DNA from: Bacteroidia bacterium
GTDB lineage: Bacteria > Bacteroidota > Bacteroidia > J057
Reading direction: 5' to 3'
Assembly: GCA_033391075.1 (NCBI GenBank)
Contig: JAWPMV010000001.1
Coordinates: 3,286,001-3,350,000, forward strand
DNA: 64,000 nt
Shown: positions 43,690 through 52,900 of the stretch, in pieces
How the letters are laid out: each line of letters starts with the position of its first letter
How positions within the stretch are numbered: position 1 is the first letter of the stretch
Translations under genes and position numbers: made by a program
The notes under the pieces: generated by a model
The model's input: the letters and a program-made list of their open reading frames with translations, nothing else
Told to the model about the DNA's origin: nothing
The model's database searches: none

Positions 43690-44220
43690 ATGAGAAAACT
43701 GAAACTGGAAGAACTGGGAAGGCTAAGTACTGAGGCATTCAAAGAGATCGAGAAACATCCGATACACGTATTGCTGGACAATATCAGGAGCATGCATAAT
43801 GTCGGCTCGGTTCTACGGTCCTCAGATGCTTTTAAAGTTGAAAAAGTCTATCTGTGTGGAATTACTCCCAGGCCTCCACACAGAGAAATAAGGAAGACGG
43901 CGATAGGCGCAGAAGAAAGTGTCAATTGGGAGTTTCATTCGGATGCGCTTAGTCTGGCAAAAAGTCTAAAAACGGAGGGTTATATATTACTTTCCCTCGA
44001 ACAAACAGATGAAAGTTTGGATATCTCCACTTTTCAGACGGACCTGAAAGAAGGAAAATATGTCCTCATCATGGGACATGAAGTTGAAGGGGTAAATCAG
44101 GATTTGATTGATCTTTGTGATTATGCCCTGGAAATCCCACAATTTGGTACAAAACATAGCCTGAATGTATCAGTAGCAGCCGGGATAGCTCTCCATCAAT
44201 TGGTATGCGGAGGAAAGTAA
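43690..44220 (+). CDS. SpoU/TrmH-family RNA 2'-O-methyltransferase
   Basis: 176 residues, compact SPOUT domain. Motif 1 is LDNIRSMHNVGSVLRSSDAF; motif 2/3 is IMGHEVEGVNQDLIDLCD and FGTKHSLNVSVAAGIALHQL, which form the SAM-binding trefoil knot. No N-terminal RNA-binding extension. Substrate nucleotide (tRNA or rRNA) cannot be decided. Its stop abuts the stop of the convergent histidine kinase. Confidence 0.92.
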   Translation: MRKLKLEELGRLSTEAFKEIEKHPIHVLLDNIRSMHNVGSVLRSSDAFKVEKVYLCGITPRPPHREIRKTAIGAEESVNWEFHSDALSLAKSLKTEGYILLSLEQTDESLDISTFQTDLKEGKYVLIMGHEVEGVNQDLIDLCDYALEIPQFGTKHSLNVSVAAGIALHQLVCGGK

Positions 44221-46437
44221 TCAGCTATCTATGGGGATTCTTATTCTAAATTCACTCCCCTTTCCCATTTCGCTAGAAACAGTGATGCTTCCTTTATGTT
44301 GTTCGATGATCCCATGGACAATGTACATTCCCAGTCCTGTTCCTTCTCCCACATCTTTCGTAGTATAAAAGGGCTCAAATATGCGTTTTTGCACTTCCTC
44401 TGACATACCTTTCCCATTATCAGAGATTTTCACTATGACATCCTCTCCTTCCTGGTAAGTTTGGATATGTATTTTTCCTTCCCCCCCTAAAGCCTGAATC
44501 CCATTGCTGAGAATATTCATAAATACCTGGTTCAATTTACCTGGCAGGCAGCATACAAGGGGGATTTCCCCATATTCTTTTACAAGCTCTATCTTTCTGC
44601 CTATTTGTACCTTGAGGATCCGCAGGGTGGACTCTATTCCTTCCTGTAAATTAGCTCGCTTAAACACATCTTCATCAAGGCGAGAAAAATTTCGCAAACC
44701 TTTCACTATTTCCTGGGTTCGCTCAGCTCCGTACTGAATTCCTTCTACCAAACCGATCATCTCTTTGAAAAGAAAAGAGGCATCGGATTCCTTGATGAGT
44801 TTTTTGATTTTTTCAGCCAATTCCTCATCATCATGTTCTATCGCCAGCTTCTCAATTTTCTCTAACATGATTTTGATATCTTTGAGGTCCAGCCAGAGAG
44901 AATCAATATTGGAGGAAACGAAATTGATGGGATTGTTGATTTCATGAGCAATACCAGCTGTCAATTGACCTATGGATGCCATTTTCTCCTGCTCCACCAA
45001 TTTAGACTGCGTGATTTTTTGTTTAATTAAGGCCTCTTCCAGGGCATTGGTTTTTTCCAGTAATTCTGCGGTTCGACTCTCAACAGCTTCTTCCAGCATT
45101 TTGTTTTGTTCTTCCAGGAGGCGCTTTTGGTCTTCCTTTCGCCTGTAAAGCTGTTTCTCTATCCTTTTTTGTCGAAAGCTTATTGCAGCAGTAAAAATGA
45201 TTTTTTCAACGAAAAGGCCTATGATCAAATAAGAATCTGCATAACCCGAAGGCGAATCGCTGATTATAATATTTATAAGGGTGGGACTACTGGAAAGAAT
45301 GATGGCAGTAAAACCAGCGATCACAAATATGGCTCTCTTATCTCCCGTCTTTTTCAGGTAAAAAAGAAATACAATCACTGAAAGAAAAAACAGGCCTACG
45401 TAGGCTGCCAGAAAGTCATCATGAACCAAAATATCCAGATTGCTGCTATGCAACACATACAAACCCAAAAACGTAGCTCCCAGACCTAAATAAATCAGGC
45501 CTTTCATGATTTTGTCCCATTTTGGCAATAGTTTATCCAACTCCAGATAAGAGCGAATAAAGAGGAAATAAACCACAATCAGGATATACCAACGAACTTC
45601 AAAATAGAACCTATATTCCGGATGATCAGGAAAGAACCAGGGTTCCATCCATTCCCAAAGCACACCTACATAATTGGGAATGTAAAGGGTATCTGCACCC
45701 GCGGTCAGCCCTTCCACAAAAAGCAGGGTAAGCAGGTATAACAAATAATAGAAATGAGAAGTATGTCCCAGGTAAATATTCAGGATGATTACCATGATAA
45801 TCATCAGAATTACTCCTCCGATTATAAAGGTTGAAAACATCCGAACGATGGTGACATTGCTTTCAAATACCTCTGGCTTACTCAATTCAAGTTCCAGAAA
45901 AGGGAAGTGGCTATCATGGATATCATAGATCTTAGCCAGAATTTTCATACTCCCTCTCTCTGGCAAGCTGATCTTTTGAACTGCCGGAGACATATTTGAA
46001 GGTGAAATATAGGAACGATCTCTATAGGGAACATGGGCTCCCTGGAGATAGCTTTCCCAGCTTCCCTCTTTCTCCACATGGATCTCAATCTTGGTATTGT
46101 AAGGATGAAAAATCAGAAACCAGTCTTTAGCCTCTTTTCTCAATTCTGAAACCTCCAACTCCAAAGCTACCCAGACAGCTTGAGTCGTTTTTTCCTTTTT
46201 AAGCTGGTCAAGTGGAAGAAAATCTGAGCTTTGTACTGCCTCCTGAAAACTAATCATGCCTGCGGGATCGGGCAATACGGAGAGGAACTTTTCCAGGGGA
46301 TATTTATCTTTTCCAGCTTCTAGAGCATGAAGCGGAAAAATTTCCTGTGCGAAACTTCTTCCCAGAGAAGCAAGGAAGATCAGGAATAAAAAATAGGCAT
46401 ACCTGCTTTGTGGGCGCATGAATTTTTTATGGCTCAA
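44221..46437 (-). CDS. 7TMR-DISM sensor histidine kinase
   Basis: 738 residues (an in-frame ATG at 46419 would also keep the signal peptide). Signal peptide, 7TMR-DISM extracellular domain (about 30-195), seven membrane helices (about 200-415), coiled coil (about 420-485), then a HisKA-type dimerisation helix with His at about 499 (GIAHEINNPINFVSSN). HATPase domain: N-box near 632 (LNQVFMNILSNGIQAL), G1 DNGKGMSEE near 674, G2 GEGTGLGMYIVHGI. Complete catalytic set. No response regulator gene is adjacent, so it is an orphan. The ectodomain type is thought to sense carbohydrates or related ligands. Confidence 0.92.
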   Translation of the reverse strand: MSHKKFMRPQSRYAYFLFLIFLASLGRSFAQEIFPLHALEAGKDKYPLEKFLSVLPDPAGMISFQEAVQSSDFLPLDQLKKEKTTQAVWVALELEVSELRKEAKDWFLIFHPYNTKIEIHVEKEGSWESYLQGAHVPYRDRSYISPSNMSPAVQKISLPERGSMKILAKIYDIHDSHFPFLELELSKPEVFESNVTIVRMFSTFIIGGVILMIIMVIILNIYLGHTSHFYYLLYLLTLLFVEGLTAGADTLYIPNYVGVLWEWMEPWFFPDHPEYRFYFEVRWYILIVVYFLFIRSYLELDKLLPKWDKIMKGLIYLGLGATFLGLYVLHSSNLDILVHDDFLAAYVGLFFLSVIVFLFYLKKTGDKRAIFVIAGFTAIILSSSPTLINIIISDSPSGYADSYLIIGLFVEKIIFTAAISFRQKRIEKQLYRRKEDQKRLLEEQNKMLEEAVESRTAELLEKTNALEEALIKQKITQSKLVEQEKMASIGQLTAGIAHEINNPINFVSSNIDSLWLDLKDIKIMLEKIEKLAIEHDDEELAEKIKKLIKESDASFLFKEMIGLVEGIQYGAERTQEIVKGLRNFSRLDEDVFKRANLQEGIESTLRILKVQIGRKIELVKEYGEIPLVCCLPGKLNQVFMNILSNGIQALGGEGKIHIQTYQEGEDVIVKISDNGKGMSEEVQKRIFEPFYTTKDVGEGTGLGMYIVHGIIEQHKGSITVSSEMGKGSEFRIRIPIDS

Positions 46438-46576
46438 ACAAAATAAAAAATTTATCCCAATACCCAGGAAGAAAAGATTTGCCCAGGCAGCAATGCTAAG
46501 GTTTTTTTATTGTTGGGAGAGCATACAGGAAGGCTTTAGATAAACGTGCAGAATTAGAAATCGTTTCACGGAAATC

Positions 46577-47329
46577 CTACAAATTAAGGTCGTAGTTGAG
46601 CACCTCTTCGATAAACTCTCGGATGCATCCTTTTCCTCCGCTTTTCTGCAGGACTACATCCGCAGCTTGCTTCACTTCTGAAACGGCATTGGCGGGGCAG
46701 GCAGAAACTCCGGATTTTTTGATCATTTCCAGATCATTGAGGTCATCGCCAATATAAGCCAAGTGCTTATAAGCCAGGCGTAATTCATCCAGCCACTCAT
46801 CTACCACTTCTCTTTTCGGGCGGGTTCCACAATAAACATGAGAAATGCCCAGTTTCTCGGCCCGATTGTAAACGATATTTTCAGTACTGCCAGAACTAAT
46901 CAAACCAAAGCGCATACTATGCCTTGTGATCATCCGGTGAATGGCCATGCCGTCCTGGCTATTAAATTGTTTGAATTGATCTCCATTTTCGCTGTAGAAC
47001 ATGCCACCATCCGTCATTGTACCATCTACATCCAGCAAGATGAGTTTGATATGTTTGGCCTGAATTTTTGCATGTTGCAATTCCAGATTCCTGATAAGCA
47101 GGTGGTCTACAGGTAGTCCAAGTGTTTCTGCTATACGAATCAGGCTATCGTAGTCCGCTTCCTCCTTCCCTTTTTCGAATTTGGTCAGGGTATCTTCCCA
47201 GATATCCAGCAACTCGGCAAAGGCATGAAGATTCATTCCTCTTTGATCACGTAAAAAGCGTAGATTCTTCCCGAAATACGACACAGCTACATTTGTATTA
47301 GACTCCTTCTGCGAAAATTGAGTCGCCAA
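46577..47329 (-). CDS. XRE-type HTH fused to KdsC-like HAD phosphatase
   Basis: 250 residues. Residues about 19-78 are an XRE/Cro helix-turn-helix (LRFLRDQRGMNLHAFAELL, ETLGLPVDHLL). Residues about 94-250 are a KdsC-type HAD phosphatase (3-deoxy-D-manno-octulosonate-8-phosphate phosphatase fold): D100-x-D102 (LLDVDGTMTDGG), S146 (ISSGS), K172 (RPKREVVDEW), GDDLNDLEM (about 194-202). All HAD catalytic residues are present. Standalone KdsC lacks a DNA-binding domain. The phosphatase could make Kdo or act on a different sugar phosphate, and the HTH might couple it to gene control. The fusion is read directly; its function is inferred. Confidence 0.85.
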   Translation of the reverse strand: MATQFSQKESNTNVAVSYFGKNLRFLRDQRGMNLHAFAELLDIWEDTLTKFEKGKEEADYDSLIRIAETLGLPVDHLLIRNLELQHAKIQAKHIKLILLDVDGTMTDGGMFYSENGDQFKQFNSQDGMAIHRMITRHSMRFGLISSGSTENIVYNRAEKLGISHVYCGTRPKREVVDEWLDELRLAYKHLAYIGDDLNDLEMIKKSGVSACPANAVSEVKQAADVVLQKSGGKGCIREFIEEVLNYDLNL

Positions 47330-47390
47330 TTTACATTATTTATTCGGGGAAGCTCAAAAGATTAAGCAGCAAAAATTTCACAAAATTAAA

Positions 47391-47421
47391 AATCCCCCGC
47401 ACCTGTTGGATGTGGGGGATT
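47391..47421. terminator. Strong hairpin in the gap between the HTH-phosphatase and DPP IV genes
   Basis: Arms AATCCCCCGCA (47391-47401) and TGTGGGGGATT (47411-47421), 10 of 11 Watson-Crick plus one G-U pair, loop of 9. On the minus strand it is followed by a T-rich run (TTTTTAATTTT), the look of an intrinsic terminator pointing towards the HTH-phosphatase gene. It is thus in the wrong place for ending an annotated minus-strand gene. It could be a leader attenuator or the end of a small RNA. Confidence 0.55.
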
Positions 47422-47521
47422 GGGTGTAGTGATGCAATATGCAATTCAGCCTGATTATTCAAATAACATGCCATAAGCTTGTCAATCCTGCTGATTTTCA
47501 TGCGAATTCCTAACAAGGTTG

Positions 47522-47529
47522 TATCTTCG
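47522..47529 (+). promoter_or_regulatory. Possible -7 element for the DPP IV gene
   Basis: TATCTTCG matches TAnnTTTG except for one base and is 22 bases before the ATG at 47552. A convincing -33 TTTG was not found. Confidence 0.35.
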
Positions 47530-47551
47530 TTCGAAAATCAGCAAATCATAT

Positions 47552-49732
47552 ATGAAAAGATACTTTTCCTTCTTAAGCATTCTCTCACTTAGCTTTTTTT
47601 ACCTACCTGCACAGATCAATACACAGGATGATAAAATCAGCCTTGAGGAGATTTGGCTAAGCCCTGTTTACTTCCCTCAATTCGCTCCAGAATTCCGTTG
47701 GATGAATGATGATTCCTATTACAGTGTATTGGAAAATCAGAAGGTTATGAAATACTCGATAGGTGATGAAGGAAGAGTAGGAACGATCCTGGATTTAAAT
47801 ACTGTTCTTTCAACAGCAGCTACTTCTGTCGAATCTTATGACTTCAGTCCGGATGAAAAACATATGCTTTTATATTCTTCATCTGAACAAATTTATCGTA
47901 GGTCCAGTCGGGAAGTGGTTCATGTTGCCAATCTTGATCCTGCCGAATTGAGGCTAATTCATGAAGGGGAAAAAGTAAGTAATGCTGAATTCTCTCCGGA
48001 TGGATCCAAAGTAGCATATGTGTTTAAAAACAACCTTTACTACTATGATTGGGCCTCAGACAAAACGGTTCAGATTACAGATGATGGAGAAATCAATGCG
48101 ATTATAAATGGAGCTACAGATTGGGTGTATGAGGAGGAATTTGCCTATACACGCGCTTTTAGCTGGTCTCCGGACAATCAACATCTGGCATTTATTCGTT
48201 TCGATGAACGAGAAGTTCCTCAATGGACCATGACCATGTATGCTGATCTTTATCCAGAGCTTTACCAGTTTAAATATCCCAAAGCCGGTGAAAAGAATTC
48301 GAGTTTGAGTGTTCATATTTATGAATTGCAATCTGGAGAAACCCAGATGGCAGATTTGGGGAAAGACAAGGATATCTATATAGCACGTATGCGCTGGGCC
48401 AATGATCACAGGCTGGCCATGATGCATCTCAACCGTTTGCAAAATCAATTGAGCCTTCTCCAATACGATACAAAAGATAAAAAGACCCATAAAGTCCTGA
48501 CAGAAGTCAGCGACACCTATGTGCGTGAAGCGACTGATGACAAGTGGTATTTTCTTTCCGATGATAAAGGCTTCCTTTGGCTAAGTGAAATTGATGGTTT
48601 CCAGCACATTTATCACAAAGCCTCAGATGGATCGGCCATAGCCCAATTGACCAAAGGCGAATTTGAAGTAGAGGAAATTTTAGGGGTAGACGAAGAAAAG
48701 GAACTCATATATTTCCTTTCCACAGAAGTCAGTCCTTTTGAAAGACATCTCTATAGCATCAACTTTAAGGGAAAAAAGAAGAAAAAGCTTACAGATACTC
48801 CTGGAAAACATAGCATTACAGTAAGCAGTACCCTCAACTATTTTGTGGATTCTTATAGTACCCAGAGCAAACCTGGCGTCACTCGTTTAGTCAATAATAA
48901 AGGAGAAAGCCTGAAAACCCTGGTTGATAATGCTGTCCTTGAGCAAAAATTGAGCAGGCTGGATATGAAGGCTCCAGAATTCTTTTCCTTTACAACTACT
49001 GAAGATATTGAGTTGAATGGCTGGATGATCAAGCCCACATCTTTTGATCCTGCGAAAAAGTATCCCCTTCTTATGTTTGTCTATGGGGGACCTCGATCAC
49101 AGGAAGTTTTGAATGAATGGGGCAGCTTTAACTATCTCTGGTACCAAATGCTTGCTCAGCAAGGCTATATTGTGGCTTGTGTGGATGGCAGAGGAACCGG
49201 AGCAAGAGGAAGAGATTTTGCAACGGTTACCTATGGGGAACTAGGAAAATATGAAACCATCGATCAAATTGAGGCAGCCAAATATTTAGGAGAGCAAGCC
49301 TATATAGATAAAGACAGGATAGGAATCTGGGGTTGGAGTTATGGTGGATATATGACCGCTCTTTGTATGACGAAAGGGAAGGGTATATTCAAAGCAGGCA
49401 TCTCCGTGGCACCAGTTACAAACTGGAGATTTTATGATACCATTTATACCGAGAGATACCTTAAAACTCCTCAACTGAATCCCTCTGGTTATGACCAGAA
49501 TTCTCCCATAAATTTTGCCAATCAACTACAAGGCAAACTCCTGCTTGTACACGGTACAGGAGACGATAATGTGCATGTTCAAAACTCTATGGAAATGATC
49601 AATGCACTGGTAGCCTCCAATAAACAATTCGATCTATTCTTTTATCCCAACCGAAATCACGGAATTTATGGAGGGTACACGCGTTATCACTTGTATAAAA
49701 AGATGACGGACTTTGTATTAGAGAATCTTTAG
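47552..49732 (+). CDS. Dipeptidyl peptidase IV (S9B serine peptidase)
   Basis: 726 residues from ATG 47552; the in-frame start at 47519 is upstream of the signal peptide. Signal peptide (ends FFYLPAQ). N-terminal eight-bladed propeller (about 40-480) with the DPP IV hallmark DWVYEEEF near 190, whose two Glu bind the free N-terminus. C-terminal alpha/beta hydrolase: Ser about 595 (GWSYGGY), Asp about 670 (GTGDDNVHV), His about 702 (NRNHGIYGG). Complete triad. It removes X-Pro/X-Ala dipeptides from peptides in the envelope or outside. Single gene. Confidence 0.94.
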   Translation: MKRYFSFLSILSLSFFYLPAQINTQDDKISLEEIWLSPVYFPQFAPEFRWMNDDSYYSVLENQKVMKYSIGDEGRVGTILDLNTVLSTAATSVESYDFSPDEKHMLLYSSSEQIYRRSSREVVHVANLDPAELRLIHEGEKVSNAEFSPDGSKVAYVFKNNLYYYDWASDKTVQITDDGEINAIINGATDWVYEEEFAYTRAFSWSPDNQHLAFIRFDEREVPQWTMTMYADLYPELYQFKYPKAGEKNSSLSVHIYELQSGETQMADLGKDKDIYIARMRWANDHRLAMMHLNRLQNQLSLLQYDTKDKKTHKVLTEVSDTYVREATDDKWYFLSDDKGFLWLSEIDGFQHIYHKASDGSAIAQLTKGEFEVEEILGVDEEKELIYFLSTEVSPFERHLYSINFKGKKKKKLTDTPGKHSITVSSTLNYFVDSYSTQSKPGVTRLVNNKGESLKTLVDNAVLEQKLSRLDMKAPEFFSFTTTEDIELNGWMIKPTSFDPAKKYPLLMFVYGGPRSQEVLNEWGSFNYLWYQMLAQQGYIVACVDGRGTGARGRDFATVTYGELGKYETIDQIEAAKYLGEQAYIDKDRIGIWGWSYGGYMTALCMTKGKGIFKAGISVAPVTNWRFYDTIYTERYLKTPQLNPSGYDQNSPINFANQLQGKLLLVHGTGDDNVHVQNSMEMINALVASNKQFDLFFYPNRNHGIYGGYTRYHLYKKMTDFVLENL

Positions 49733-49825
49733 GGCCTTCTTTTACAAAGCCAGGAAAGAAATAAGCGCACAATCAGGAATTCTGGGGTATTCCTAAAAGC
49801 TTTGTACGTTTATTTCTTTTTCTTT

Positions 49826-49869
49826 TTCACCCAAAAGACTTTCTTTGACGAAAGATAATTTGGGGTGAA
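49826..49869. terminator. Imperfect hairpin after the DPP IV gene
   Basis: Left arm TTCACCCAAAAGACTTTC (49826-49843), right arm GAAAGATAATTTGGGGTGAA (49850-49869), loop TTTGAC; outer (TTCACCC) and inner (CTTTC) parts pair well. Preceded by a pyrimidine-rich run (TTTCTTTTTCTTTTTC). The overall design recalls the hairpins that open the repeat units at 59451-60244. Probable transcription stop for the DPP IV gene or a mobile palindrome. Confidence 0.45.
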
Positions 49870-49939
49870 GGGGATCGTTATACACACATTAGGTATAGGC
49901 CCCCTAATTTATTGAACAGAACCACTACAAAGCTCAAAT

Positions 49940-52900
49940 ATGAATGCTTTTCTCGCTGCTTGTTCTCGTCCTTCACGTCTAATCCTGCTTCTAATCTTCG
50001 CATTGTGGAGCGGTATGCAAGAGAGCAAGGCTTCCCATCTAATGGGGGCAGACCTTACCTATACCTGTTTAGGAGGTAATCAATACGAAATTAACCTTAC
50101 GATTTACCGGGATTGCAAAGGCATAGCCCAGGCTTTGCCCAGCTATCCGATAGATATCAGTTCGGCCAGTTGTGGAGTAAATACCAGTATCATTGTTACA
50201 CAGGTATCACAAACCGATATTTCGCCTCTATGTCCCTTACTTTCAGCGAGTGGCCCCTGTGCTTCTGCCAATCCCGCGGGTTCTCCTTTTGTAGGAGTTG
50301 AACAATATAATTATACAGCCACCTTTGTCTTTCCACAGAACTGTAGTGATTGGGTCTTGAGTTGGGATGAATGCTGTAGAAATGGAGCCATTACCAATTC
50401 GCCCATTATACCGACAGCAGGAGGCACAGAGACCTACATCGAGTCAACCATGGATAACCTTACTGTGAGTTGTAATAGTTCTCCGACTTTCACCAATGCA
50501 CCTGTTCCTTTCATTTGTGTAGGGGAAAATTTCCTGTACAACAATGGTGCGCTGGATCCGAATGGAGATTCTCTGGTATATGAATTGATCGATCCCCTGG
50601 AAATTGATTTAGGAACAGGAAATCCGGTACCCGTTCCTTATAATGCACCTTTCAGTGCAACTTATCCCTTGACTACAGCTCCTGCCAATCAATTTGGCTT
50701 CGATCCGCTGACCGGTCAGATGGACTTTACTCCAAATGCTGCAGAACAATCCATTGTAGCTATCCGGGTAAATCAATATCGAAATGGAAGGCTGATAGGC
50801 TCTGTGATGCGGGATCTTCAAATAGTAGTGCTCAATGCCTGTGCGAACAATACCCCTGATATAGCTCCTCCCATAAATATTAGCGGAGGTACCTTAACGG
50901 GTAATACCTTTACGGTATGTGCGGGCAATACCCTTTCTTTTGACATAGTATCTTCTGATGCGGATGTTGGGAACAATCTCATCTTATCGAATAATTTACT
51001 CTTTTCTATTCCAGCAGCTAGCATCACCAATGCCGGTAATAATCCGACTACTTCGACCTTTAACTGGAATACCACGGTAGCAGATGTAGGCATACATTCC
51101 TTTACAATATCTGTAGCTGATGATGCCTGTCCATATAATGGACGGCAGACCGTTGGATTTGAAATATTTGTTCAGGATCAGGTCTCTATCGTTGCCAGCC
51201 AGACAGCCATTTGTCCCGGGCCAGCTACTGCAGTCCAGTTGAATGCCGTTGTTCCCGGTTCTCCCGGAAATGGAACCTATACCTGGACCCCGGCAGCAAA
51301 TCTGTCTGATCCTACGATAGCAGCTCCTGTTGCGAATCTGAATACCGGAGCGACTTATACGGTAAATTATGCGGAAGGTGTTTGCGCTTCTTCTGCAAGT
51401 GTTACGATCGAAAACTATGGAGATCTCGTCGCTACTCCCAGCGATCCGGTTCTTTGTAATGGTGGAAACGTACAAATAAATACGACTTTCAATTTTAATA
51501 TACCTCCTCCTCCCGGAGCATGTGGACCTGCGACTAATACTTGTGCAGGAGCATCTGCCACGGTTCAGGTAGGTAATGGAACCTCAGCCACAGGAACCAC
51601 TGCCAATGGAGGGGGAGCGGGTAGTCCCTTCCAGGGCAACTATCAGGATGGGCGGACCCAGGTTCTCTATCCGGCAGCAGAATTGTTGGCTGCTGGCGTG
51701 AGCCCCGGTATCATTACAGAGATTTCCCTTGATGTTAGCAGTAAATTTAGTACTCAGCCTTACAATGCCTTCAATATCAGTATGGGTTGTACAGGAAATG
51801 ATGAACTCAGTACATTTATCGGAGGATTGACCCAGGTATTTACAGGAAATGTAACTACTGTTGCAGGAGCCAATGTATTTACTCTGACTACTCCCTATGA
51901 ATGGGATGGGGTTTCAAATCTGGTATTTGAATTTTGTTTCGATAATGCTACTGCTTCTGGATTTGATCATGTCAACTATACAAATACGGCTTATAATTCC
52001 GTGATTTTTGGGTTTGACAATGGAGGAACAGCGGGCTGTAATATCGCAACAGGCTTTATCTCTACTCAGCGCCCAAATATTAGCATCGCAAGCTGTGAAA
52101 TATTTGTTCCCATCAATTATGTTTGGACACCTGGTCTGGGATTGAACGATGCCAGCATCCCTAATCCGATTGCAAGTCCAACTACCAGTACACAGTACAT
52201 CGTGAGCGTAAATACGCCTGCATGTAATTTCATGGACACCGTCAATGTTACCATCGACAATGCTCCAACGATCAATCCATTTGTAAACCTCACTGTTTGT
52301 GCAGAAGATTCCGTTCAGATTACAACAAGTGGAACCAATCTGGCAAATGCAACTTTCACCTGGACTCCAGCAGCAGGTCTTAGTGATCCTACTGCCCAGA
52401 ATCCTGTAGCCTCTCCCGCTGGCCCCACGCTTTATACCTTAACAGCTGTAAATGGATGTGGATCAGCTAGCGAGACCATAAATATAACTGTCAATCCCAA
52501 GCCGGCCCTGACTCTGGCCCCTACAAATTTGCTTTGTAATGGAGATAATAGTGGAAGCATTGCGGCTAACGTAACAGGAGGGACGCCAACCTATACCTAT
52601 ACCTGGAATCCGGCTGTAGGAGTAGGTGCTACTGTAAGTAATTTGGCAGCGGGACCTTATACCCTGATCGTAAGTGATGGCAATCTTTGTGCAGATACAG
52701 CAACAACTACCTTAACAGAACCTGCTGCAGTTACACTCAGTCTGGTAGGTACGACAGATCCTACCTGTAGTGGAGATTCGGACGGTACGGTTGATGTTCT
52801 GGCTGGCGGAGGAACGCCTGGATATACTTATACATTAAGTGGAACCTCTACTGCAGGAAATCCCATTGCTATTACACAGGCAAGCCCAAATTTCACAGGA

